Part shown: one piece after another, positions 45,272 to 54,000 of the stretch | How positions within the stretch are numbered: position 1 is the first letter of the stretch | Layout of the letters: every line of letters begins with the position of its first letter | NCBI RefSeq assembly: GCF_900996245.1 | Contig: NZ_CAAJGK010000085.1 | Span: 1 to 64,000, forward strand | DNA length: 64,000 nucleotides | Source of the DNA: Paraburkholderia sp. BCC1886 | GTDB lineage: Bacteria > Pseudomonadota > Gammaproteobacteria > Burkholderiales > Burkholderiaceae | Direction of reading: 5' to 3' | Position numbers and translations under genes: made by a program | Notes under the pieces: generated by a model | The model's database searches: none | The model's input: only the letters and a program-made list of their open reading frames with translations | Told to the model about the DNA's origin: nothing

Positions 45272-45979
45272 ATGCCTGATTTACCCGTCCACCTGTGGTT
45301 CGCGATCACCAGCCTCGGCGGCGCCGGTATGACGCTGCCGCTCGCGTTGGCCATCGCGCTCTGGCTGGCGGTCGGCTACTCGTGGCGGCTCGCGGCGGGC
45401 TGGCTGCTGTTGCTCGGCGCGGCGATCGGTGTGGTCACCATCACCAAGCTGGCGTTTCTCGGATGGGGTGTCGGCGTGCGCGAGCTGGATTTCACAGGCG
45501 TCAGCGGGCACGCTACGCTATCCACCTCGGTGTATCCGGTCGCGTTTTTCCTGATGTTCCTGCCCGCGCGGTCGAAGTTGCGCGTCGTCGGCGTGTTGCT
45601 GGGCCTGGCAGTCGGCATTGCGGTAGGCCTGTCGCGCGTGGTGTTGAGCGCGCACTCGCCGTCCGAAGCGGTAACGGGCTGTCTGGTCGGCGCGCTGGCC
45701 GCTCTGCTGTTCGTGCGGATGGCGTGGGAGGCCAAGCCGGGACAATTGTCCGCGTGGCCGGTCACGGTGAGTCTGCTGCTGCTCGCGCTGCTCACCCATG
45801 GTGTTCACGTGCCGACCCAGCGCTGGGTCACGCACATCGCGCTGACGGTGTCCGGTCACGACCGGCCGTTCATCCGCGCGAAGTGGAAGGCGGTGCGAAA
45901 GGCCCACCGCGACATCGCGCCGTTGTCGCAGACATTCAATACGCTCGCGCCTGCGAGTAACCTTGCGGCCATCGCCTGA
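45272..45979 (+). CDS. PAP2-family membrane phosphatase
   Basis: This 235-residue protein has several membrane helices (TLPLALAIALWLAVGYSW, AAGWLLLLGAAIGVVTI). The acid-phosphatase motifs are recognisable: TGVSGHATLS (central SGH) and GLSRVVLSAHSPSEAVTG, which corresponds to SRxxxxxHxxxD with Glu in the last place. Such enzymes dephosphorylate lipid phosphates such as undecaprenyl-PP or phosphatidic acid. The classic first motif (KxxxxxxRP) is not clear. The ATG at 45272 has a weak ribosome site; a TTG-started longer frame is less plausible. Confidence 0.82.
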   Translation: MPDLPVHLWFAITSLGGAGMTLPLALAIALWLAVGYSWRLAAGWLLLLGAAIGVVTITKLAFLGWGVGVRELDFTGVSGHATLSTSVYPVAFFLMFLPARSKLRVVGVLLGLAVGIAVGLSRVVLSAHSPSEAVTGCLVGALAALLFVRMAWEAKPGQLSAWPVTVSLLLLALLTHGVHVPTQRWVTHIALTVSGHDRPFIRAKWKAVRKAHRDIAPLSQTFNTLAPASNLAAIA

Positions 45980-46178
45980 CCTTCTGCGTGCGGCTCCCGC
46001 CGCGCCGGCCGTCCAGCGAAAGGCCGCCCGCGCGGCTTTCGTACCCAGCCTCCTCCCGCCGATCACCACCGCGCCGCCGACTGGCACAAGCCGTGCTGCC
46101 GCATTCATCCTTGCATCCGGCAGACGCGGCCACGAGCCGTCGTCGATTGCCGCCACGTCGAATCTACGAGGAGTGACC

Positions 46179-46973
46179 ATGAACATCGATCTATCGGGCA
46201 AGACCGCCATTGTCAGCGCATCCACGGCAGGCATCGGTCTCGCCATCGCGACCGGCCTCGCCGCATCGGGCGCCGAAACGCTGATCAACGGACGCAAGCA
46301 GGAAGCCGTCGACCGCGCCATTGAAACGATCCGCAAAACCGCGCCGCAGGCCAAACTGCACGGCTTTGCCGGCGACCTCGGCTCGCGCGAAGGCTGCGAT
46401 GCGCTGGCCAAGGCGGTGCCGCAAGCCGACATTCTCGTGAACAGTCTGGGTATTTTCGGGCCGGGCGATCTGTTCACCACCGGCGACGACGACTGGGAGC
46501 GCTACTTCCAGGTCAACGTGATGTCGGGTGTCCGTCTCACGCGCCACTATCTCAAGGGGATGATCGAGCGGCGCTGGGGCCGCGTCGTGTTCATTTCGTC
46601 GGAATCGGCACTGAATATTCCGCCCGACATGCTCGCCTATGGTTTCTCGAAGACCTCGCAGTTGAGCATTGCGCGCGGCATCGCCAAACAGGCGGCCGGC
46701 ACGGGCGTGACGGTCAACTCGGTCTTGCCGGGACCGACGCTGTCGGACGGCTTCCGCGCGATGGTCGAAGACACGGCCAAAGAGCAGGGCAAGACCGTCG
46801 AACAGGTGGCGACCGAATTCGTCCGCGAGCATCGCAGCAGTTCGATCATCCAGCGCGCGGCGACGACCGAGGAAGTCGCGAACATGGTGGTTTACGTCTG
46901 CTCGCTGCAGGCCTCGGCGACTAGCGGCGCGGCGTTGCGCGTGGACGGCGGCGTGATCGATACGATCGCTTGA
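46179..46973 (+). CDS. SDR-family oxidoreductase
   Basis: This 264-residue short-chain dehydrogenase binds NAD(P) through KTAIVSASTAGIGLAIATGL, a variant of TGxxxGIG in which Ser replaces the first Gly. The active site has the serine in VVFISSESALNIP and the tyrosine and lysine in AYGFSKTSQ (YxxxK). PGPTLSDGF follows at the usual position. GAGGAG lies six bases before the ATG. The pattern resembles 3-oxoacyl-ACP-reductase-like SDRs of uncertain substrate. Confidence 0.9.
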   Translation: MNIDLSGKTAIVSASTAGIGLAIATGLAASGAETLINGRKQEAVDRAIETIRKTAPQAKLHGFAGDLGSREGCDALAKAVPQADILVNSLGIFGPGDLFTTGDDDWERYFQVNVMSGVRLTRHYLKGMIERRWGRVVFISSESALNIPPDMLAYGFSKTSQLSIARGIAKQAAGTGVTVNSVLPGPTLSDGFRAMVEDTAKEQGKTVEQVATEFVREHRSSSIIQRAATTEEVANMVVYVCSLQASATSGAALRVDGGVIDTIA

Positions 46974-47015
46974 GGGAGCAGGCTTTCGGCTTCCTGGTGA
47001 ATGCCGACACGCCGC

Positions 47016-47624
47016 TCAATGCAGGATAGGCGGCAACGACCCGCTATTTGCCGTGGCCGGACTGTCTCCCGGGCCAGCGGTGGCGGGCCGGGACGTCGCC
47101 GCGGCGTAGGTCGCGAGAGGTTTGTGCGCAGCGGACGGCGTGCCGGCCTGAAGCGTGTAGGACTTCGCATTGGGATTTTTCGCGAGGCTCGTGGTGTGGC
47201 GCGAGCCTTGCACCGGCGCCTTCGCCTTAGCGATCCGCACATCCCGTTTGTTGGTTTGAACGACCAGCGGCGCCTTACCGTGCGACTTGCTCCTGCCGGC
47301 GTGGTCCCCAGCCGTCGCGCCCTTCACGGCGCCCTTGCCCGCACTTTCCGCCGACGTCTTCTTCACGCTGCCATGCGCCGTCGCTTGACGACCCCGGCCC
47401 GGCACAGCCGCAACCTTCTGCGGCGTCTTCCCGTGCGCTCTGGTTTTCAGCTTCGACGACGCATGCTTCGCGCTCACGCTCTTCTTGCCGGTCCCGGCCT
47501 TCGCATGATGCGCGGCCGCCTCGGGCGGATTCCACACTTCGGCATAGTTAGCGGCCGTCGCTGCACCGGATACACACCATACGGCAAGCGCTGCGGCCGC
47601 CGTTGCTACTGCTCGAACCCACAT
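47016..47624 (-). CDS. Secreted Lys/Ala/Ser-rich basic protein of unknown function
   Basis: This 202-residue protein has an export signal (MWVRAVATAAAALAVWCVSG, cleavage near AATAA). The mature part starts NYAEVWNPPEAAAHH and then becomes strongly basic and low in complexity, with repeated K-S/K-A/H-G clusters (AKHASSKLKTRAHGKTPQKV). No domain is recognised. It could bind nucleic acid, heparin-like polymers or the cell envelope. The start is an ATG at 47624. It is divergent from the Xre-type antitoxin gene over 115 bases. Confidence 0.75.
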   Translation of the reverse strand: MWVRAVATAAAALAVWCVSGAATAANYAEVWNPPEAAAHHAKAGTGKKSVSAKHASSKLKTRAHGKTPQKVAAVPGRGRQATAHGSVKKTSAESAGKGAVKGATAGDHAGRSKSHGKAPLVVQTNKRDVRIAKAKAPVQGSRHTTSLAKNPNAKSYTLQAGTPSAAHKPLATYAAATSRPATAGPGDSPATANSGSLPPILH

Positions 47625-47675
47625 CCCCTGCTTCTCCTGCTCTTCGATTAGCTAACGAGCCGCGATTATATTCCC

Positions 47676-47703
47676 TTGCATAAATCTCGATTTAGACTAA
47701 TAT
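47676..47703 (+). promoter_or_regulatory. Promoter and operator of the Xre-RES toxin-antitoxin pair
   Basis: TTGCAT (47676-47681) and TAATAT (47698-47703) are 16 bases apart. Between them lies the perfect palindrome TAAATC-TC-GATTTA (47681-47694). An operator between -35 and -10 is the usual design for autorepression by antitoxin-toxin complexes. The antitoxin start follows 36 bases later. Confidence 0.6.
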
Positions 47704-47739
47704 CATTTTTCAGTACATAACAGGACTTACTCACCTCCC

Positions 47740-48177
47740 ATGGCTCACGCTGCCCGCGCCACCCAATCCGAATCGCCCATTCGCCGGCCGGTTTCGGAGC
47801 CGTCCTTAACGGAAATGTCGGCGGCAGGTCTGCGCGCGTTCTTCAACATTGCACGCGACTGGGACTTGAGCGCCGAGGAACAAATCGTCCTGTTAGGCTC
47901 ACCGGGCCGCTCCACCTACTTCAAATGGAAGGCGTCGCCTGCTTCGGCGCGCCTCGGTCGCGACACACTCGAGCGTCTGTCCTTGCTGCTGGGCATCTAC
48001 AAGGCGCTGCAAATCCTCTTACCGCAACCCACCGCCGCCGACACATGGGTCAAGCGACCCAACAGCGCGCCGCCATTCGGCGGCCGGCGCGCACTGGACC
48101 GCATGCTGGCCGGCAATATCAGCGATCTGGTGGCGGTACGCCAATACCTCGACGCCATGCGAGGCGGCTGGGCGTGA
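47740..48177 (+). CDS. Xre/MbcA/ParS-type antitoxin
   Basis: This 145-residue protein has an N-terminal Xre-like helix-turn-helix (LRAFFNIARDWDLSAEEQIV, then GRSTYFKWK) and a C-terminal DUF2384 (MbcA/ParS) domain with RLSLLLGIYKALQILLP, NSAPPFGGRRALDRMLAG and VRQYLDAMRGGWA. Antitoxins of this type cap the active site of a RES toxin with their C-terminus and repress the shared promoter. Its stop codon overlaps the toxin's GTG start by four bases. Confidence 0.93.
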   Translation: MAHAARATQSESPIRRPVSEPSLTEMSAAGLRAFFNIARDWDLSAEEQIVLLGSPGRSTYFKWKASPASARLGRDTLERLSLLLGIYKALQILLPQPTAADTWVKRPNSAPPFGGRRALDRMLAGNISDLVAVRQYLDAMRGGWA

Positions 48178-48905
48178 CTCCATCGCATTGGCAGGACCGC
48201 TGGCCGACAGCGCAGCTCGACTGGTCGCCCGCCTATCGGGTGATTCCCACGCGTTTTCCCGCCGTCAATCTGTTCGACCGGGTTGCCTCACCGGACGATT
48301 TCGACGCCCTCTACGCGCTCGAAGCCATGACCAACGACCGGTTGCGCACCGAGATCGGCGAACTCGATCTGGTGCCGCGCGAGGAGCGCCGTTTCGGCCC
48401 CGGCTACGGTCCGATCATGGCCGCGTTCACGCATCTGAATCCGCTGGGCAGCCGGTTTTCCGACGGCGCTTATGGGGTGTTCTATTGCGCCCGCTCACGG
48501 GATACCGCCATTGCCGAGACGCGGTACCACACCGCCCAGTTCATGCAGGCCACCCACGAAGCGCCCACGCGTGCGCAGATGCGGCTGTACACCGTGGTCG
48601 CGCAAGGGTCGGTGGTCGATATTCGCGGCGACGTGCGCAACGACGCAACGTCCGACGGCACGTCGGACCCGGCCGTGCTCTCACCCGTCGATTACCTGCC
48701 TGGCCAGTCGCTCGGGCGCGCGGTGCGCGAAGCAGGCGCGCCGGGCATCGTCTATCCGTCGGTGCGGGATCGGGCAGGCGCAGGCGAATGCCTCGCCGCG
48801 TTCAAGACCACGTTACTGCGCGATTGCCATCACGCGGCCTATCTCGAGTACAACTGGAACGGGTCGAGCGTCGATATGGTGTTCGAGCTGAATCAGGTCG
48901 GCTGA
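48174..48905 (+). CDS. RES-domain toxin (NAD+ phosphorylase/glycohydrolase type)
   Basis: This 243-residue protein begins at a GTG overlapping the antitoxin stop (GTGA). The RES signature residues are visible: R94 in LGSRFSDGAYGVFYCARS, the tyrosines Y100/Y104, and E115 in TAIAETRYH. PSVRDRAGAGECLAAF lies near the end. RES toxins degrade NAD+ (phosphorolysis in MbcT) and stop growth when freed from their Xre partner. The reading frame is intact and no mobile element borders it. Confidence 0.93.
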   Translation: MTPSHWQDRWPTAQLDWSPAYRVIPTRFPAVNLFDRVASPDDFDALYALEAMTNDRLRTEIGELDLVPREERRFGPGYGPIMAAFTHLNPLGSRFSDGAYGVFYCARSRDTAIAETRYHTAQFMQATHEAPTRAQMRLYTVVAQGSVVDIRGDVRNDATSDGTSDPAVLSPVDYLPGQSLGRAVREAGAPGIVYPSVRDRAGAGECLAAFKTTLLRDCHHAAYLEYNWNGSSVDMVFELNQVG

Positions 48906-48939
48906 CGCGCCTCACGTAGATTACGCAGATCAAGGCGGA

Positions 48940-49701
48940 TCAAGGCAACGGCAGCGCCGCGGCGCCTTCCGCGCGCGCCGTCTCGACCGACACCGACCAG
49001 CGCCGCAACGCCTTCGGCTCGACGATCGTGAGCTTGCCGTCCTGCCCGAACGCGCCGGTGTCGATGAACACCTGCGAGCCGACCTGGCGGATATCGTGCA
49101 TTGGCGTATGGCCGCAATAGGTCAGCGAGAGACCGCGTTGACGCACCGGGTCACCGTTGCCGAGTGCGAGTTCGCGTCCCCACAGCAATTGCTGGCGCGC
49201 TTCGGCGGAAAAGCTCCCGGCGTCGAGATCGGCGTCGCTGCCGAAGAACTCGGCATGCAGCACGTTGAAGCGTTCCTTGCCGCTGCCGACCACGCGCGCG
49301 AGCGGCAGCGCACGCAACCGCTCCGCGTAGTGCCGCAACCGTTCGTCCGGCACATTCGCCGCCCATATCCCGCCAATGTCGTACCACCATTGACGCCGCA
49401 CGCGCCCTTCGGCGACCGCGCACAGCGTGTCTTCGTGATTGCCGAGCACGGCGTAGAACCACGGCTTGTCGAGCAGCGCCAGCGCTGCTTCGGAATGCTC
49501 GCCGCGATCCACCAGGTCGCCGACCGAGAACAACCGGTCGCAGGTGGGATCGAACGCAATGGAGCGCAGCAGGTGACGCAGCGCGTCCATACAGCCGTGC
49601 AGATCGCCGACGACGAAGTCGCGGCCGCGCAGATTGGCCGGATGATGCTCGACGACCCGCTGGGCGGCCGGCTGAACAGAGGTAGGAAGTACAGAAGCCA
49701 T
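48940..49701 (-). CDS. Serine/threonine phosphatase-like metallophosphoesterase (PrpE/ApaH type)
   Basis: This 253-residue enzyme has the phosphoprotein phosphatase metal motifs in order: GDLHGCMDAL, GDLVDRGEHS, GNHEDTL, and later GHTPMHDI (about 30-215). It should hydrolyse phosphoester or Ap4A-like substrates with two metal ions. The start at 49701 (MASVLPTSVQ) is chosen because the upstream extension contains no conserved sequence. It converges on the RES toxin gene with 34 bases between. Confidence 0.9.
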   Translation of the reverse strand: MASVLPTSVQPAAQRVVEHHPANLRGRDFVVGDLHGCMDALRHLLRSIAFDPTCDRLFSVGDLVDRGEHSEAALALLDKPWFYAVLGNHEDTLCAVAEGRVRRQWWYDIGGIWAANVPDERLRHYAERLRALPLARVVGSGKERFNVLHAEFFGSDADLDAGSFSAEARQQLLWGRELALGNGDPVRQRGLSLTYCGHTPMHDIRQVGSQVFIDTGAFGQDGKLTIVEPKALRRWSVSVETARAEGAAALPLP

Positions 49702-49955
49702 GACCGGATGATAGTGGGGCAACACGAATGCGTATGCGCGGTGCCCATCGTAACCCGACCTCGCGGACGGCGGAATCCGCGTAAAGCGAAACAAAAAAAT
49801 CGCCGCATAACGGTGTGAACGAGGTGCACATGGCGCGTCTGAAAGCGGCACGCAAGCCCAATACGGAACACTGACGCAAACGGCGCTCCCCTCTTCCACA
49901 ACCGGCTTGGGCTCGCGAGTAGAATCCGCGACACCCGACCCATACGGCGTACCTC

Positions 49956-50624
49956 ATGCTCACGAAATACTATCCGCAGGTTTTCCGCAATCGGCCCCGC
50001 ATGCTGATCGGTCTCGCGATCGGCATCGTCGCTGCACTGTTCGTCCCCGCCAGCACGCGCACCATGGTGCGCGTGCTGGCCGGCTGGGACGCGGCCGTCT
50101 GGAGTTATCTGTTGCTGATCTGGGTACACATGGCCATCGCCGATGAAGGACGTGTGCGCGAATTCGCCAGGCGTGACGACGAGAACGCGGGCGTCGTACT
50201 GTTCGTCATCTGCATTGCGACGATCGCCAGCGTCGCGGCCATCGTCATGGAACTGGCTTCCGCCAAAGCACCGGCAGGCGCCGGCGGTCCGGTCGCCTGG
50301 CATTACGTGCTGACCGGCCTCACGCTGATCGGCGCCTGGTTCATGATCCCGACCATCTTCACGCTGCATTACGCGCGGCTCTACTACGACGCCAACGCGC
50401 CGGAAACGCCGTTGCTATTCCCCGATCATCAACTCGAACCGAACTACTGGGACTTCCTGTATTTCTCCTTCACCATCGGCGTGGCTTCGCAAACATCGGA
50501 TGTCGTATTGCGCTCGCGCACGATACGGCGCGCCGCACTCGCGCAGTCGATCCTGTCGTTCTACTTCAACGTGGCCGTGCTGGGCTTGTGCGTGAACATT
50601 GCCGCGGGGTTGCTCGGCTCGTGA
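49956..50624 (+). CDS. DUF1345 integral membrane protein
   Basis: This 222-residue protein has about five hydrophobic segments (MLIGLAIGIVAALFVPA, SYLLLIWVHMAIADE, GVVLFVICIATIASVAAIVM, ILSFYFNVAVLGLCVNIAA). The DUF1345 signature HYARLYYD and PNYWDFLYFSFTIGVASQTS are clear. The function is unknown. The gene is monocistronic, ending in a terminator that overlaps its stop codon. Confidence 0.88.
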   Translation: MLTKYYPQVFRNRPRMLIGLAIGIVAALFVPASTRTMVRVLAGWDAAVWSYLLLIWVHMAIADEGRVREFARRDDENAGVVLFVICIATIASVAAIVMELASAKAPAGAGGPVAWHYVLTGLTLIGAWFMIPTIFTLHYARLYYDANAPETPLLFPDHQLEPNYWDFLYFSFTIGVASQTSDVVLRSRTIRRAALAQSILSFYFNVAVLGLCVNIAAGLLGS

Positions 50625-50650
50625 GCGAAGCTGGCGCGCCTTCGCTTTTT
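50624..50650 (+). terminator. Terminator of the DUF1345 gene
   Basis: AGCGAAG (50624-50630) and CTTCGCT (50640-50646) form a 7-base stem, followed by TTTT. It begins at the last base of the stop codon. Confidence 0.8.
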
Positions 50651-51076
50651 GCGAGGCGCCCTTATGCGGCAAACGCGTGACAGTGGCGGCCAGCGCCCCC
50701 GCGCACACCATTCCACACGCAGGTAATTCCCACTCCCGTCCCACCTCTTTTACACGCGCCTGCCTCTGGCTCCGATGCCGCTTCAGGCATTGCAACGCCC
50801 CGAGACCTCGGCCAGCCCAACTTCCGACGATCCACACCCGCGCACTGGCACACGGTTTGCTGCAATCTGCGAATAGTTCTGGCCAGCCTCGTGCAGCCGT
50901 CGTTCGATATCAAAGCACTTCTTACTGGCCAGCGGCGTGACGATCTTTGCACTACATTGACCAGACGCGCCCTCGCTTCAAGCATTGCGCGGCAGTTGGC
51001 TCTGGAAGCCCAATGAGCGTTGTGATCGCATGCCACTTGCATCCACACCGCAGCAGGACGAATCTGGAAACCACCG
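50651..51076. other. 426-base region upstream of glgE
   Basis: No gene is supported. The main element is the sigma-54-type promoter at 50846-50861. Transcription from it would give a leader of about 205 bases before the glgE ATG. The glgE ribosome site is weak. Upstream of the promoter there is room for an activator-binding site, but I see no clear long inverted repeat. Confidence 0.5.
50846..50861 (+). promoter_or_regulatory. Sigma-54 (RpoN) promoter of the glgE operon
   Basis: TGGCACACGGTTTGCT matches the -24/-12 consensus TGGCAC-N5-TTGCW, with the essential GG and GC doublets exactly ten bases apart. It is on the operon's strand with a predicted start near 50872. Nothing like a -35/-10 pair was found closer to the gene. 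Confidence 0.65.
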
Positions 51077-54000
51077 ATGGAATCTCCACACGGGTATGCG
51101 CCGCGGATCTACTTTTTCCATTCACTTCTGGTCGGGCCGCTCGATGCATGGCCCGCGCAGTTCGCCCACGCGGCCGGACTGGGCTTCGACCACGCACTGA
51201 TCGGCAATCTCTTCGAGCCAGGCCAGGCCGGCCACGGACAGGTGGTCGGCAATCACGCACGCCTGCATCCGGTGTTCGAAGCCGGCGATCAGCCGGCGAC
51301 CGACGCGCTGCGCAAGCTCGTCGAATCCGCCCGTCAGCAGAACATCAGCCTGCTGGTCGATCTGGTCATCGACCGCATGGCGGCGGACGGCGCGCTGTTC
51401 GCCGAGCACCCCGACTGGTTTCATCCATCCGAATCCGATGAGGCGCGGCTCGACCCGCGTCACGTGCATCGCGAGGACAACGTCGCCTATGCGAACTTCG
51501 ACGAATCGACGCCGGGCGGTTCCGCGCTGATCGAATGGTGGACCCGCCAGTTGCTCGCGCTCGCCGAAGCCGGCGTGAAAGGCTTTCGCTTCGACTCGCC
51601 GCATCGTGTGCCCGCTTCGGTGTGGCGGCGTCTGGGCGACGTGGTGCGCGCCCAATATCCCGACGTCCGCTTTCTCGCCGCGACGCCGGGCCTCGCCCGC
51701 AGCGATCTGGCCGGCCTCGAAGGCGCGGGCTTCGACAGCGTGTTCTCTTCCGTGCGCTGGTGGGACTTCCGGTCCAGCTGGATGGTGGAAGAGCACGCGG
51801 TGCTCGCACGCATTGGCAGACCGATCACCTTCCCGGAAGCGCCCTATGGCAACCGCCTCGCCGCCGATCTCGGCGCCGCGCACGATGCCACGATCGTCGA
51901 GCGCGCCTATCGCCGTGCGCTGTTCACGTCGGCCGTGCTCGGCACTGGCTGGCTGATGCCGATGGGTTTCGAATACGGCCTGAGCGAAGCCATGTCGCAG
52001 AGTCGCGGCGACGCTTCGCAATTCGCCCTTGCGGTGCAAGCAAAACGCTTCGACCTGTCCGAACAGATCGCTCATGTGAACGACGTCGCGCGTAAAACGC
52101 ACACGCTGCAAGCGAACGGCGAATTGCGTCCGCTGAGCGGTCCCGGCGCGAACGCCGCGGTCCTGCTCCGCGCGGATCAAGCCGATCTGCGCGACGCCCA
52201 GGAAGCGGTGTTGATCGCCATCAACCCCGAACTCGGCGCGCCGCTGCGCGTCGATCCGGCGCGCTTCCTCGCCGGCATACCGGGCAACTTCACGCGCTTC
52301 GTGCCGCTCGACGCACCCGGTCACGTCACGCCCACGGGCCTCACGCCATTCACGCTGGCGGCGGGTGCGGTGCGCGTGTTCCGCGCCATCAGCGAAAAGC
52401 CGATCCGCCTCGCGCCGCCCATCGACAAGGCGAACAGCAAACGCAGCGGTCGCAAGACCGTGCTCGAAGCGATCACCGCACCGCGTGTCGCGATCGAAAG
52501 CGTGTCGCCGTCGGTCGAGCATGGCCGTTTCGCCGCCAAGCGGACGATCGGCGAACGCGCCGAAATCAGCGCGGCGATTTTCGCGGAAGGTCACGACAAG
52601 ATCGCGGCCGCCGTCGTCTGGCGCGCCGCCGACGAAACCGTCTGGCACGAAGCGCCGATGGCGCAGGCGCAGCCGGCCGGCCTCGATATCTGGAAAGCGC
52701 GCATTCCGCTCGAACGCATGGGCCGTCACGAGTTCACGGTGATCGCGTGGCGCGACGACTTCGCGTCGCTAGTCGAGCACGTGCAGAAAAAACTCAAAGC
52801 CGGTCAGACCGTCGAAACCGAACTCGACGAAGCGACGCATCTGTTCGCACTGGTGCTGGCCGAAGTGGAAACCGTGGAAGGCGCGGTGACCGAGCCGCTC
52901 GAACATATCGTCAAGGTGTTCACCAAGGCGGACCCCGAGACGAAGCTCGCTTTGCTGCTCGCGCCGACCACTGCGAAAGCGATGACCGCCGCGCGTCACC
53001 GGCCGTTCCTGAGCCGCGACCCGGTCATCTACAAGATCGACGCCGAGCGCACCGCCGCGAGTTTCGCAAGCTGGTACGAGATCTTCCCGCGCTCGATGAG
53101 CGACGACGAGTCGCGCCACGGCACCTTCGCGGATGTCACGACCAAGCTGCCGCGCATTCGCGACATGGGCTTCGACGTGCTGTATTTCCCGCCGATCCAC
53201 CCAATCGGCGTGGCCAACCGCAAAGGCCGCAACAACACGCTGAACGCGCAACCGGGCGACGTCGGCAGCCCGTACGCAATCGGCGGCGTGGAAGGCGGCC
53301 ACACCGCCGTGCATCCGCAACTCGGCACGCTCGACGACTTCAAGGCGATGCTGAAGGCCGCGCACGAGCACGGTCTGGAAATCGCGCTCGACTTCGCGGT
53401 GCAGTGCTCGCCGGATCACCCGTGGTTGAAGGAGCATCCGACGTGGTTCGCGTGGCGCCCGGACGGCACGCTGCGTTACGCCGAAAATCCGCCGAAGAAG
53501 TATCAGGACATCGTCAACCCCGACTTCTATGCGCACGACGCCAAGCCGGACCTGTGGCTCGCGCTGCGCGACGTGTTCCTGTTCTGGATCGACGCGGGCG
53601 TGCGCATTTTCCGCATCGACAATCCGCACACCAAACCGCTGCCGTTCTGGGAATGGGTGATCGGCGACGTGCGCGCGCGCTTCCCTGAAACCATCTTCCT
53701 CGCCGAAGCTTTCACCCGGCCGCGCATGATGAACCGGCTCGGCAAGATCGGCTTCTCGCAGTCGTACACGTATTTCACGTGGCGCGAATCAAAGCGCGAT
53801 TTTATCGAGTACATGACCGAGTTGACGCAAACCGGCGCGCGCGATTCGTACCGGCCCAACTTCTTCGTCAATACGCCGGACATCAACCCGCGCCATCTGC
53901 AGTCGCAAGGACGCTCGGGCTTCCTGATTCGCGCCGCGCTCGCCGCGACGCTCGCCGGGGTCTGGGGCGTATATAGCGGCTTCGAACTGTGCGAGGCCGC

